64,000 nucleotides of DNA from Polynucleobacter sp. MWH-HuK1 (GCF_018881815.1 NZ_JACVPP010000001.1:1233097-1297096); one strand, 5' to 3'. Numbered from the stretch's first letter, positions 26,813 through 36,235 are shown. Program-made: numbers and translations. Notes: generated by a model from the sequence alone, not told the origin.

Positions 26813-28228
26813 ATGGGAAGTTTCAAACAAGACATTCAAGAGACATTCTTAGGTCTTTCTGAGAGCGCTCAGGAGAAGTGGGGCGACTTTACCCAATTTT
26901 TACAAGAGACCTGGCCCCTGCTGATTATTTTGCTTGCGATCTTGATGGGTGTATGGCTGTATGCCGATCCTCCACCTCCGAGGCATGTGCTCATGGCTAC
27001 TGGAGCTTCAGGCGGCTCTTATGAGGCCCTTGGTAAAAAGTATGCGGATTTTTTTGCCAAAAAAGGAGTAACTCTTGAGTTGGTGCCAACTTTTGGCGCC
27101 CAGGAAAATATTGATCGCTTAGCCGATCGTAATGACCCTGTTCAAGCCGCCTTCGTGCAGGCAGGCGTTGCTCATACCAAGGAGGTCAAAGGAATTCAAT
27201 CGCTAGGTGCAATCGCTTACGATCCAATCTGGTTTTTTTATCGTGGACCAGAGGTGAAGAATAGTGACCTAGAGGAACGTAAAGGACACTTTAAATATTT
27301 CTCCTCTAAGACTATATCTATAGGTATCAAGGGAAGTGGAACCCATGCACAAGCCCAAAAGATTCTGAAGATCTCAGGTTTTGAGCATCTTCCGCAGTTT
27401 GTATACCTCTCTGGCAGTGATGCTGTAAAGGCTCTGCAAGCAGAGAAAATTGACGGCGCTTTTATCGTGGATGCTTATGATGCGCCCAATGTTCAGACTC
27501 TTTTGAATGATCCGGCTTTGCATGTTGTTGCATTTAAGCGTGCTGAGGCCTATAACAAAATTCTGCCCTATCTTCATATTTTGGATGTGCCTCAGGGATC
27601 TTTTGATTTGGCGCGCAACTTTCCCCCGTCTGATACAAAGCTGCTTGCCACTACGACAAATCTCCTGATTGATGATCGCATGCATCCAGCAATTCAATTT
27701 CTGTTTTTAGAAGCGGCAAGAGAAATTAATGGACAAGAATCTTTCTTTGCTAAACGTGGAGAGTTTCCATCATTCAAAGATTCCATGTTGCCTGAAAGCC
27801 CTGTTGCGGTACATTTTGAAAAAAATAATTACCCATTGCTGGCCGCCTATTTCCCTTTTTGGATTGCTGAGCTGCTTAATCGCCTTGTTTTTGTCTTGCT
27901 GCCTTTTTGTGTTTTGGCTTACCCACTTTTGCAGGCGCTTCCGGGATATCGTGCTAAGCGAATGCAAAACAAGATTACTCGTTTATATGGTTCTCTTAAA
28001 GATCTGGAGCAAGAATTATTGGATGGCTTTGATGATGAGCAGCGTGAAGAGTATTTAAAAAGGCTTAATTTGCTCGAGTATCAGGCGCTCAGAATCAAGA
28101 TATCCAAACGGATGTCTAGCGATTACTACGCCTTACGAACAAGCATTGACTATGTGCGCAATTGCTTGAACAGGGGTGAGCATCCCTACGGTTATGAGGA
28201 TTTAGACATTAATAAGGAACCTATTTAG
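26813..28228 (+). CDS. TAXI-type solute-binding protein with N- and C-terminal membrane anchors
   Basis: The periplasmic domain (about 55-350) has the TAXI-family pattern: HVLMATGASGGSYEALGKKYADFF, AAFVQAGVAHTKEV, GIKGSGTHAQAQKILKISG and LQAEKIDGAFIVDAYDAPN. Ordinary TAXI proteins have a cleavable signal peptide and a TRAP permease partner. This one of 471 residues has instead an uncleaved-looking helix at about 33-50, and a second helix at about 343-365 (FPFWIAELLNRLVFVLLPFC), then a 100-residue cytoplasmic coiled coil. No DctQ/DctM permease genes adjoin it. A sensory or scaffold role is thus possible; transport is not shown. Confidence 0.85.
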   Translation: MGSFKQDIQETFLGLSESAQEKWGDFTQFLQETWPLLIILLAILMGVWLYADPPPPRHVLMATGASGGSYEALGKKYADFFAKKGVTLELVPTFGAQENIDRLADRNDPVQAAFVQAGVAHTKEVKGIQSLGAIAYDPIWFFYRGPEVKNSDLEERKGHFKYFSSKTISIGIKGSGTHAQAQKILKISGFEHLPQFVYLSGSDAVKALQAEKIDGAFIVDAYDAPNVQTLLNDPALHVVAFKRAEAYNKILPYLHILDVPQGSFDLARNFPPSDTKLLATTTNLLIDDRMHPAIQFLFLEAAREINGQESFFAKRGEFPSFKDSMLPESPVAVHFEKNNYPLLAAYFPFWIAELLNRLVFVLLPFCVLAYPLLQALPGYRAKRMQNKITRLYGSLKDLEQELLDGFDDEQREEYLKRLNLLEYQALRIKISKRMSSDYYALRTSIDYVRNCLNRGEHPYGYEDLDINKEPI

Positions 28229-28292
28229 ATGTATCGATGGGTTTCAATATGGCTTAGGTATATGATCTAAATAAATAAAAATTACAAAATCT

Positions 28293-29630
28293 ATGAGACC
28301 ATACGATCACCCCTCAAGAGCGCTGTTACATGAAGAGGTTCATGCTCGACCTCCTATTCCATTGTGGCCGAATGAGAGGGTAATATCCCAATCCTTCTTA
28401 TTGGATCCTGCGACACGTCAGCAGCAGATTGCTTGGGTACAAAAGCTAAGCCATGCTTTAGGTTGCGTCCCCAAGCGAGATGATCACTCATTTATGACGC
28501 TACATTTGGCGCCAGAACCGGAAAGAGTTTTAGTGAAATGGGAGTTGCATGGTGAATTCGCAACTATTGCAGTTATTGTCCACAATAAGACTAAGGTCAA
28601 GGAACCTTTGCTCAAGTCGAGATTAGAGATTGAGCGTGATCTTGATTTGCTATTTACAAACTTGGGATGCCCGACTATTTCCGAGGCTGGCGGGCAAAGA
28701 ATTTCTGCCTTAGATTTAGTGTTTGAGCATCGCCCTTTATTTGCTGAGGCTTTAGAAGTTTCTGAAATATTTAGTGGCAACACTGTACTTGGCAGTTTTA
28801 TTCTCTCAGGTAAAAAAGCACAGCTGTGGACCGACTTGCAGCTTGATGAAGATGGCTTTATTTCTTTCTATATTCCGCATGATGTATTGGGATCCAGACA
28901 ACTGGGCCGAATAGCTAGAGGTTTAGCAGAGGCCGAAACTTACCGCATGGTTGCTATGGTCTCGTTTCCGGTGGCCAAAAGCCTTTCGCTGCCTTTAAGA
29001 GAGGCGGAGTCGGAGTTAGCTGCGGTATCTGAAAAAATTTCCAAATTACAAGCAGAGTCGGGCGTAAATACCGAGAAAGACGGCATATTTCTTGAAGAAC
29101 TCTCACGACTCGCCTCGCGTATTGAGCAATGGATCTCGGGATATGGTCTGCGCTTTACCGCTGCTGAAGCTTACAGCCAACTGCTTTCCAAAAATCTGCT
29201 TGAGTTAAATGAGACATCCATTCCTGGGGTACAAACTTTATCTGAGTTTATGGATCGACGTTTTCAGCCTGCCATGGGAACCTGTATTTGGACTCAAAGA
29301 CGTTTACGTGAATTATCTGACCGTATATCTAGAACAACCCAAACCCTGAGAACCCGAATTGAATTTGTAAATGAGCAGCAAACGCAAAAATTACTAGCCA
29401 GCATGGATCAGCGCGCAAGACTGCAACTTAGACTTCAAGAAACGGTGGAAAGTTTGTCGGTGTTGGTGCTAACGTATTACGCAGTTGGTTTATTGGCGTA
29501 TATCGTCAAGGGTGGTAAAGAGGCTGGCCTCGCCATACATCCTGAGATTATTGCTGCCATAGCCGCCCCAATTATCGCTATTACTTTCTTGGTGATTAGT
29601 CGGCGCAGACGGCGCAAGCAAAAGGCTTAA
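28293..29630 (+). CDS. DUF3422 family membrane-anchored protein
   Basis: The 445-residue product starts with the DUF3422 signature YDHPSRALLHEEVHARPP and has a long soluble part, a predicted coiled coil (about 345-395, RRLRELSDRISRTTQTLRTRIEFVNEQQ), and two C-terminal membrane helices: LSVLVLTYYAVGLLAYIV and IHPEIIAAIAAPIIAITFLVI, then a basic tail RRRRRKQKA. This soluble-coil-two-helix layout recalls Rmd1/CorA-like proteins. The function is unknown. It starts 64 bases after the TAXI gene on the same strand. Confidence 0.9.
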   Translation: MRPYDHPSRALLHEEVHARPPIPLWPNERVISQSFLLDPATRQQQIAWVQKLSHALGCVPKRDDHSFMTLHLAPEPERVLVKWELHGEFATIAVIVHNKTKVKEPLLKSRLEIERDLDLLFTNLGCPTISEAGGQRISALDLVFEHRPLFAEALEVSEIFSGNTVLGSFILSGKKAQLWTDLQLDEDGFISFYIPHDVLGSRQLGRIARGLAEAETYRMVAMVSFPVAKSLSLPLREAESELAAVSEKISKLQAESGVNTEKDGIFLEELSRLASRIEQWISGYGLRFTAAEAYSQLLSKNLLELNETSIPGVQTLSEFMDRRFQPAMGTCIWTQRRLRELSDRISRTTQTLRTRIEFVNEQQTQKLLASMDQRARLQLRLQETVESLSVLVLTYYAVGLLAYIVKGGKEAGLAIHPEIIAAIAAPIIAITFLVISRRRRRKQKA

Positions 29631-29644
29631 TTGACACATGAAAT

Positions 29645-29672
29645 AAAAAAGAGGCCCGAAGGTCTCTTTTTT
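29645..29672. terminator. Bidirectional terminator
   Basis: AAAAAAGAGGCC (29645-29656) pairs with GGTCTCTTTTTT (29661-29672), with one G-T pair and a CGAA loop. It ends the DUF3422 gene on the plus strand and the fcc genes on the minus strand. Confidence 0.9.
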
Positions 29673-29697
29673 ATTAGCAGCGAATGCATTAAAGGTA

Positions 29698-30972
29698 TTA
29701 ACCCAAGCTATCAGCCCAGATATTATGAGCCCAGCCCCATGCGTAGACTCCCTCAAGGGTGGATGGAGCAGGCGATAGACCGCCAGATCCAGGAACCGTT
29801 TTAAAAGTCTTTTCTGCCGCGTTGTATTGGTGAACGCTGGCCACATGAACAACTTCTTTGGAATTAACAAAGCTATAGCAAGTATTAGTTAATACTGGCG
29901 CTGGATTCACTTCCCAACCACTGAGTTCTGCAACAATCGCTGCTGCAGCCACTTTCGCATGTTGATTGGCCATGTGCCCAGACTTGGGCATTAATGGCGC
30001 AATTTGAATGGCATCACCTAGTACGTGAATATCTTTACGTGCAGTCGATTCAAAATTGAGGAAGTTCACATTTACCCAGCGACCATTAGAGTTTGCTAAA
30101 CCAGTTTTGATAGCAATTTCACCAGCAGCCATTTGCGGTAAGACATTGAGAACATCCGCCTTCACATCATCCTCAACTTCGAGTTTGAGGGTTTTGGTTT
30201 TAGCATCTACGCCCACCACATTGCTCTTTGGTCGGTACTCGATAATTCCAGCATACTGCTCAGCCCAAACTTTCTTGAACAAGCCTCCCTTAGAGGTGAC
30301 ATCTTGGTTTGCATCCAGGATTAGCACCTTGCCGCGAGGATTATTTTGCTTCAGATAGTTGGCAACTTGGCAGGCGCGCTCGTATGGTCCTGGAGGGCAG
30401 CGATATGGGGCTTCTGGAATACTGATCACAAAAGTACCGCCTTCACGCATCGCAGCTATTTGCTTATGTAGTGCAACGGTTTCTGGCCCAGCCTTCCAGG
30501 CTTGCAGAGTAACGCCATCTTTGTTAGCTTGTGCTAGACCTTCAATGCTCTTGAAGTTCAGTGATACACCTGGAGAAACAACGGCTTTGTCGTAGCGCAA
30601 GGTCTTGCCAGATGCTAGCGTTACGGTTTTCTTGTCGGGGTCAATGCTGCTGACGCTATCTTGAATAATCTTAATGCCATGACGTTTGCTGAGTGTGTCA
30701 TATGGTGAAGTGATTTCCGCTAGAGTGCGTGAACCACCAATCACTAGATTGGACATTGGGCAAGAGATGAAAGAGGTATTGGGCTCGATCAAAGTAACCC
30801 TGGCTGTGTTGTTGGAAAACAAGCGCAGATATTTTGCGGCAGTAGCACCGCCATATCCGCCACCAATCACCACAATTTCTGCTTTTTGTAAGTTAGCTTG
30901 CGCTTGACCAGAGAAGCCAGCTAGTAAGCCAATTGCTGCGGCACCTTGGCCAATAAAGTGTCTACGATCCAT
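29698..30972 (-). CDS. fccB: Flavocytochrome c sulfide dehydrogenase, flavin subunit
   Basis: This FAD protein oxidises sulfide to sulfur/polysulfide in the periplasm together with a c-type cytochrome. The 424-residue product has a twin-arginine-type leader MDRRHFIGQGAAAIGLLAGFS to about AQA, the FAD-binding VVIGGGYGGATAAKYL, SFISCPMSNLVIGG with a conserved redox Cys, PYRCPPGPYERACQVANYLK and the FCSD C-terminal stretch NTCYSFVNSKEVVHVASVHQY. These motifs match the FccB/SoxF family closely. The gene follows the cytochrome subunit by 14 bases on the minus strand. Confidence 0.93.
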   Translation of the reverse strand: MDRRHFIGQGAAAIGLLAGFSGQAQANLQKAEIVVIGGGYGGATAAKYLRLFSNNTARVTLIEPNTSFISCPMSNLVIGGSRTLAEITSPYDTLSKRHGIKIIQDSVSSIDPDKKTVTLASGKTLRYDKAVVSPGVSLNFKSIEGLAQANKDGVTLQAWKAGPETVALHKQIAAMREGGTFVISIPEAPYRCPPGPYERACQVANYLKQNNPRGKVLILDANQDVTSKGGLFKKVWAEQYAGIIEYRPKSNVVGVDAKTKTLKLEVEDDVKADVLNVLPQMAAGEIAIKTGLANSNGRWVNVNFLNFESTARKDIHVLGDAIQIAPLMPKSGHMANQHAKVAAAAIVAELSGWEVNPAPVLTNTCYSFVNSKEVVHVASVHQYNAAEKTFKTVPGSGGLSPAPSTLEGVYAWGWAHNIWADSLG

Positions 30973-30986
30973 GATGGGCTTCCTTA

Positions 30987-31319
30987 TTATTTCTTGCCAA
31001 GTTGATTGGCGATGGTTTCAAGTTGCTCGTCAGAGTAGCCTTTGGCTAGCTGCGGCATAATGGTGCCTTCACGTGCGCCAGATTTAAATGCCTTTAGTTG
31101 GGCTAGCATTTGTTCGCTAGTGAGGGTATTAATTAAAGGCATGCCGCCGTCCACCACCCCTTTGCCATCAGTTCCGTGACAATTAGCACAGGTGGCTGCG
31201 AGGCCACGTTTATATAGATTGCTGGCATCAGCATTTTGCGCGAGGGCAGTGCTGCTCCAGTGGCTTATGCCAATATAAATAGATACTAGGATTGCGGGTT
31301 TTAAATACCTTGCTCGCAT
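30987..31319 (-). CDS. fccA: Flavocytochrome c sulfide dehydrogenase, cytochrome subunit
   Basis: The 110-residue product has a signal peptide (about 1-28, ending ALAQN) and one class I heme site CANCH (Cys44, Cys47, His48). Met ligands are offered by MPLINTLTSEQM and MPQLAKGYSDEQ. It is a monoheme protein, smaller than the diheme FccA of purple sulfur bacteria, as found in many Burkholderiales pairs. It transfers electrons from the flavin subunit, encoded directly downstream, to soluble cytochromes. Its divergent partner is the glycosyltransferase at 31495. Confidence 0.9.
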   Translation of the reverse strand: MRARYLKPAILVSIYIGISHWSSTALAQNADASNLYKRGLAATCANCHGTDGKGVVDGGMPLINTLTSEQMLAQLKAFKSGAREGTIMPQLAKGYSDEQLETIANQLGKK

Positions 31320-31494
31320 GTGTTAGTTCTCCGTTCGGATTATTTCTTGGTAATAAATTGCAAATTCGTTTGTTGATATCTTAATCAAGAAACTCTTGAG
31401 TATTGATATGTACATCAGAATCATTTTTCATAAGCTCATTCAAAAAAACATGCATTAGCAGTTTTATGGAGCTTTTTTACAAGCCCTATAAACT

Positions 31495-33222
31495 ATGCCA
31501 ATGCGTGCCCCATTTTCTTACCGTTCTGCCGTTTTAATCCTACTTTTAGGTGTATTTACCTATCTTTACGGTTTAGATAGTCGTTTTGCGCCCAAAAACG
31601 GTGACGAGTATCCTTATATGCATATTGTGCGCATGACGGCAGATGCGGGGCAGTGGTTGCCTTTACAGTCTGAAATGGATGGCATCAAAAATACCAAGCC
31701 CCCGCTCATCTTTTGGCAGGGTATAGCTAGTACCAACTGGGCGTCTGATTGGACTTTGGTTAATTTGCGCTGGCCTAGCGTTTTATATACCGGCTTAACT
31801 GCTTTTTTCTTATTTTTGGCGGTACGTCGGTTTAGTGGAAAAACGCAGACTGGATTATTGGCTTCGTTAGTCTGGCTATCCTTTTTTGCGACGTATCGGT
31901 ATGGCCGCCCATTCTTAGCTGACCCTCCTGAGGTCTTCTGGATATCACTGCCATTTTTTGCAATCTTATATTGGGGTAAGAGCGCATTCGAATCTAAATT
32001 CTTTTTCCCACTCGTTGCGGGAATATGTTTTGGTTTTGCGCTATTTGCAAAATCCTTTGCTTATATCGTGCCCGCTTCTTTTGCCTTGGGTCTTTACTAC
32101 TGGCGCTGGCGGCAGTGGAGTATTCCGCAAGTATTAATACGGGATCTTTATAAGTTATTCCTCATTGCTGTCCTTGCCTTGGGCGTATTTGCCTTATGGT
32201 TTGCCATGGACCCATATCCTGAGGCGGTTTGGAAGGAATTTGTCCTGGGTGAGAATGCTGGCAAGTTTGCTGCTCGCCAATCGAGCTACCTGATGGATTT
32301 GCTGCGCGGCGGCGATAGTATTTGGTTGCTGTTACTGACCACAATTGCAAATGCGGGCTTATTTAGTTTTGTGCTGATATCCACTTTGATGCAATGCTGG
32401 CGTACACGTCGTTTTCTGACTCTAGAAGAAGTGTTGTTATTGCTATTGATTGCAGCATTCTTCATTGTGTTTAGTTTGCCTAGTCAGCGCTCGGGGCGCT
32501 ACTTACTCCCAGTGATGCCGGCATTCGCTGCACTGATTGCTTTGTATTGGGATAAGTTGCCTTTGTGGGGGTTCCGACTTGCCTTGCTATTGCAGTTGCT
32601 GGTGATATCACTATTAATATGGATTGGCGGCAATCTGCAGTTTTCTCAATTCATGGGCGATGCTAGTACCTGGACTTATTCCTATTGCCACTGGATATTG
32701 ATGGCGGTGAGTTTCTTAGCAGTATTGATTGGTTTGTTTAGGCGTAGCCAAACTAAGATGCTCGCACTAGCGGCTTGCTTTTTGGTTTATTGCGCCTTGA
32801 CGAGTAGTCTTGCGCCCTTGGAGGGTCGTTTAGGGCGCTACTCTACTGAGACTATTGCCCAGACACAAGGTAAGGACGTTTGGATTCCTTGTGACTATCG
32901 CGCGAAAGATGAGGAGTATCGTTTGCTATTGCCGGGCGCAAAGTTGCACGGCTATTTAGCCAAGGACGCCGCCAATATCAATGGATTAACTGCTAGCTAT
33001 CCTCTGGTAGCGGTACACTCGCCCCTTGGTGTTGCGCCAGCCTTATGTGACTCTTGTCAGATTGTTGGGCAAAGAATGGAGATGCGGGCGCGCCACTCTA
33101 ACGAAGAGATTGCGGAGATGTTGGCAGGACAAATTGCCAAACATTTATTTGTAAATGAGTATTTAATTGCTACTCCAGCTGCGATGCCGGATTTATCAAA
33201 CCTGAAGGATGTTTGTAGATGA
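31495..33222 (+). CDS. ArnT-like glycosyltransferase, GT39/83 family
   Basis: The 575-residue product has about ten membrane helices and the first periplasmic loop with the catalytic acidic motif NGDEYPYMHIVR, as in ArnT/PMT-type enzymes that use polyprenyl-phosphate sugars. KNTKPPLIFW and GRPFLADPPEVFW are typical family blocks. It acts in the inner membrane facing the periplasm; donor and acceptor are unknown. No good Shine-Dalgarno precedes either ATG (31495 or 31501), and a TATAAA lies 3 bases ahead of the first, so the start is uncertain by 2 codons. It overlaps the next gene by 4 bases. Confidence 0.88.
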   Translation: MPMRAPFSYRSAVLILLLGVFTYLYGLDSRFAPKNGDEYPYMHIVRMTADAGQWLPLQSEMDGIKNTKPPLIFWQGIASTNWASDWTLVNLRWPSVLYTGLTAFFLFLAVRRFSGKTQTGLLASLVWLSFFATYRYGRPFLADPPEVFWISLPFFAILYWGKSAFESKFFFPLVAGICFGFALFAKSFAYIVPASFALGLYYWRWRQWSIPQVLIRDLYKLFLIAVLALGVFALWFAMDPYPEAVWKEFVLGENAGKFAARQSSYLMDLLRGGDSIWLLLLTTIANAGLFSFVLISTLMQCWRTRRFLTLEEVLLLLLIAAFFIVFSLPSQRSGRYLLPVMPAFAALIALYWDKLPLWGFRLALLLQLLVISLLIWIGGNLQFSQFMGDASTWTYSYCHWILMAVSFLAVLIGLFRRSQTKMLALAACFLVYCALTSSLAPLEGRLGRYSTETIAQTQGKDVWIPCDYRAKDEEYRLLLPGAKLHGYLAKDAANINGLTASYPLVAVHSPLGVAPALCDSCQIVGQRMEMRARHSNEEIAEMLAGQIAKHLFVNEYLIATPAAMPDLSNLKDVCR

Positions 33223-34463
33223 GCCGCATTGCTGCACTCTGTTTTTTATTACTTGCTGCTGTCCTGGGCTTTCTTCATATCGATAGTCGTCCTGTTTGGG
33301 TACCATTTGTAGTATCAGCTTTTCCTCAAGCAGAGGAAGCGACAGATGAGTATGTAACTACTACAACCAAGACCAAGACTTCATCTAAGATTGCTTTCCC
33401 AACATCACAAGCGAATTGGTTGCCCGACACCGGAGCGCCATCGGTTCACGCCGCTTCATTAATCGCTTTAAAAAATGGCGCAGTTCGGGCATTCTGGTTT
33501 GCAGGCAGTCGTGAGGGTGCTGCGGATGTCTCAATCTATAGCTCGGTATACGACTCTCATTCTGCCAAATGGAGTGCGCCTACTGTTGTTATGGATCGTA
33601 TTAGCGCCGAGAAGGGTTTATCGCGTTACATTGCCAAATTAGGCAACCCCGTGCCCAGTAGGTTGCCAGATGGAAGATTGCAATTATTTTTTGTGACTGT
33701 TTCTATTGGCGGTTGGGCAGGAAGCTCAATTTCTGCAATTATTTCAGATGATGAGGGGTTGACGTGGAGTAATCCGCAACGCCTGATTAGCTCGCCGTTA
33801 TTGAACTTAAGTACTCTCGTGAAATCCCCTGGCGTCTTGTACGCCGATGGCTTGTTGGGCTTGCCTGCCTATCATGAGTGGATAGGGCGCTTTGGCGAGT
33901 TTTTGAGGGTGGATGCCGGACGCGTGATCGATAAGCGTCGCATGAGCTCTGGCCGCAGTGCAATTCAGCCGCTGGTGTTTGTGAACGACGCTCAAGATGC
34001 TAGCGCTTATTTTCGACAAACACGCAGTGCAGGGTTACCAAAGCAAATCCCGGTTAGCGTCACACAAAATGCAGGGCAAAGCTGGCAACAGTCTGGGGAC
34101 TTAGCGATTCCCAATCCCAATTCCGCAGTGGCGGGTGTAACACTGAAGAACGGAGCTCACGTCTTGGTTTTAAATAATATTGAGTACGGTCGCTATCGAT
34201 TGGTTTTAATGATGAGCAACCCTAAGTCAGGGCAGTGGCAAGTCGTTGAGGTATTGGAGGATGATGAATCTTTGCATGATGCGCAACGTAAAGAGTTTTC
34301 ATATCCCTACTTAATTACTGTTGATGGTGATGATGCCCATTTGGTCTATACCTGGGACCGTAAAAAAATTCATCATCGTTATTTTTCGGGTGCTTGGCTA
34401 AAACATGCTTTAAGTAAGATGCAGACACAAGAAGTTGAAGTACAGCATTCGGAGGCCCAATAA
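33219..34463 (+). CDS. Sialidase-fold (BNR/Asp-box) exported protein
   Basis: The 414-residue product starts with a hydrophobic export signal (MSRIAALCFLLLAAVLGFL), then a six-bladed beta-propeller with Asp-box-like repeats SDDEGLTW at about 171-178 and TQNAGQSW at about 281-288. VHAASLIALKNGAVRAFWFAGSREGAADVSIY and GNPVPSRLPDGRLQLFFVTVS match the sialidase/neuraminidase superfamily. Several members of this fold are not sialidases, so activity is unproven. It is translated through a 4-base overlap from the glycosyltransferase gene and by a 1-base overlap into the next gene. Confidence 0.85.
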   Translation: MSRIAALCFLLLAAVLGFLHIDSRPVWVPFVVSAFPQAEEATDEYVTTTTKTKTSSKIAFPTSQANWLPDTGAPSVHAASLIALKNGAVRAFWFAGSREGAADVSIYSSVYDSHSAKWSAPTVVMDRISAEKGLSRYIAKLGNPVPSRLPDGRLQLFFVTVSIGGWAGSSISAIISDDEGLTWSNPQRLISSPLLNLSTLVKSPGVLYADGLLGLPAYHEWIGRFGEFLRVDAGRVIDKRRMSSGRSAIQPLVFVNDAQDASAYFRQTRSAGLPKQIPVSVTQNAGQSWQQSGDLAIPNPNSAVAGVTLKNGAHVLVLNNIEYGRYRLVLMMSNPKSGQWQVVEVLEDDESLHDAQRKEFSYPYLITVDGDDAHLVYTWDRKKIHHRYFSGAWLKHALSKMQTQEVEVQHSEAQ

Positions 34464-35083
34464 TGAATTCATTAATGCAAATCTTGCCTTTGATAGAGCT
34501 ATCTATCACGACGTCGGTTATTTGTATTTGGGCTCTGCAAAAATTCTCCCCAAATCCTTTCTCATTCACGGTAAAGATTTTCTTGGTTCTCTTAATTGGA
34601 AATGTATTGTTCTGGCCGTTAGGCTTAGGCATGGAATTGCCATTAGTAGCTTATATACGCGGTGTAACTGGTGACCTCAGTATTGTCTTAACTCTCTTGC
34701 TCTGGAGCTCATTGTTACCTTCAAGTAAGCCGATACCTATGACTTTTAGGTCTGCCGTTGCCATTGTGGCGTTCTGTTTTTATCCATTTGCTCTAGGATT
34801 GGGAATGATGGACCCCTACGCATGGGGGTATGGATCCTTTCCATTTTTAATAGCAGTTATAGTATTCGCAGTTATTTGCGCATTAGCCAATTGGACGAAA
34901 GGCATTTGGATTATTGCCATTGCCATTCTTGCGTGGGCGGCTCAGTGGCATGAATCTAGTAATCTTTGGGATTACTTGCTCGATCCTTTTTTGGCGATTT
35001 GGGCTTTGGTTAGCTTTTTTGGAATGCTTTATAGAAGGCGTCGTGATAAGGCCCGCTCTGGATACTTATTTAGACCGGGCTAA
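34463..35083 (+). CDS. Integral membrane protein, third gene of the glycosyltransferase unit
   Basis: I do not recognise a named family. The 206-residue product has about six hydrophobic segments: at about 6-24, 36-55, 66-83, 95-115, 125-145 and 150-190, ending in a basic tail LYRRRRDKARSGYLFRPG. There is no catalytic motif I can name. Because it overlaps the sialidase-fold gene by one base (TAATG), it is almost certainly made together with it. A strong terminator follows. Confidence 0.8.
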   Translation: MNSLMQILPLIELSITTSVICIWALQKFSPNPFSFTVKIFLVLLIGNVLFWPLGLGMELPLVAYIRGVTGDLSIVLTLLLWSSLLPSSKPIPMTFRSAVAIVAFCFYPFALGLGMMDPYAWGYGSFPFLIAVIVFAVICALANWTKGIWIIAIAILAWAAQWHESSNLWDYLLDPFLAIWALVSFFGMLYRRRRDKARSGYLFRPG

Positions 35084-35125
35084 GATTGGTTGGTGACTTA
35101 CTAGCCCAACCGGGTATTTAGTAGG

Positions 35126-35162
35126 AAATAAAAAAGCCAGCGCAATGCTGGCTTTTTTATTT
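35126..35162. terminator. Strong bidirectional terminator
   Basis: AAATAAAAAAGCCAGC (35126-35141) pairs perfectly with GCTGGCTTTTTTATTT (35147-35162) around a GCAAT loop. It closes the glycosyltransferase unit on the plus strand and the Bug-protein unit on the minus strand. Confidence 0.95.
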
Positions 35163-35176
35163 CATGCGATTAATGC

Positions 35177-36178
35177 TTAGTCTGGAATATTCGCTTTACG
35201 AATAATAGGACCCCATTTATTGATTTCTGCATCAAGATGTGTCTTGAGACCGTTAGGGGTCATCTTCTCTGGAGAGACAATATCGATATTGGCATCTGCC
35301 AGACGCTTTTGCACATCAGGAGTATTGAGCGCTTTTTTCAAGGCAGCATTCAACTTATCCAAGATCGGCTTAGGAACACCTTTTGGTGTGTACATACCAT
35401 GCCAAACTTTAACTTCAAAGCCTTTGAGGCCTTGTTCATCCAAAGTCGGAACATTAGGAATGGCAGGCAAACGCTTTAAGGTAGTTGTACCGTAGGCTTT
35501 GACACGACCATCTTTAATGTAAGGAATGGTTTGAGTTGTTTGGTCGCAAAGAAGGTCTACTTGACCGCCCAGTAAGTCGGTAAGCGCAGGGCCAGTTCCT
35601 TTGTAAGGAATGTTGGTTAACTTCACACCCATGCGGCTTTGAAACAACAATCCGCATAACTGTGAAACAGCGCCTGGACCCGCATTGGCCATCGTAACTT
35701 TAGAACCGTTGGCTCTGATGTAAGCCTCAAGCTCTTTAAAGTTGTTTGCTGGTAAATCTTTTTTACCTAAAAGAACCATAGGCACGTCAGCAACTTGACC
35801 AATGTATTCGAAGTTGGTCATTGGATCGTATGGGAGCTTGTCATACAGGGCATTGGCTGTTGCCATACCCATATGATGCAAGTAGATGGTGTATCCGTCT
35901 GGAGCTGCACGCGCTACTTTGGTGGAAGCGATTGTGCCACCAGCGCCTGGTACGTTCTCAACAACAACTGTTTGGCCAAGCGCTTGACCCATGGGCACTG
36001 CAATCAGACGTGCTACAGAGTCAGTTGGACCACCGGCTGCAAAAGGAACAATCAGGCTGATTGATTTAGTGGGCCAGTCTTTTTGCGCCAGAGCGCTAGT
36101 GCTTAGAAATGCGCCAGCGGTTAATGCTGCTGCAATTCCTGAAAATAAAAATTTCTTCACTTTCAATTTGATCTCCAT
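35177..36178 (-). CDS. Bug-family tripartite tricarboxylate transporter binding protein
   Basis: Bug proteins are periplasmic receptors that are greatly expanded in Burkholderiales and bind small carboxylates. The 333-residue product has a signal peptide to about ALAQ and the family pattern WPTKSISLIVPFAAGGPTDSVARLIA, VVENVPGAGGTIASTKVARAAPDGYT and NIPYKGTGPALTDLLGGQVDLLCDQ. No TctA or TctB membrane genes are in the window. It is the last gene of the minus-strand catabolic set and may capture the substrate degraded by those enzymes. Confidence 0.93.
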   Translation of the reverse strand: MEIKLKVKKFLFSGIAAALTAGAFLSTSALAQKDWPTKSISLIVPFAAGGPTDSVARLIAVPMGQALGQTVVVENVPGAGGTIASTKVARAAPDGYTIYLHHMGMATANALYDKLPYDPMTNFEYIGQVADVPMVLLGKKDLPANNFKELEAYIRANGSKVTMANAGPGAVSQLCGLLFQSRMGVKLTNIPYKGTGPALTDLLGGQVDLLCDQTTQTIPYIKDGRVKAYGTTTLKRLPAIPNVPTLDEQGLKGFEVKVWHGMYTPKGVPKPILDKLNAALKKALNTPDVQKRLADANIDIVSPEKMTPNGLKTHLDAEINKWGPIIRKANIPD

Positions 36179-36235
36179 GTTGTTGTTATATTTATCAATT
36201 TTGCCAGTTTTAAAACTTTTTTGTAGCTAATAACC

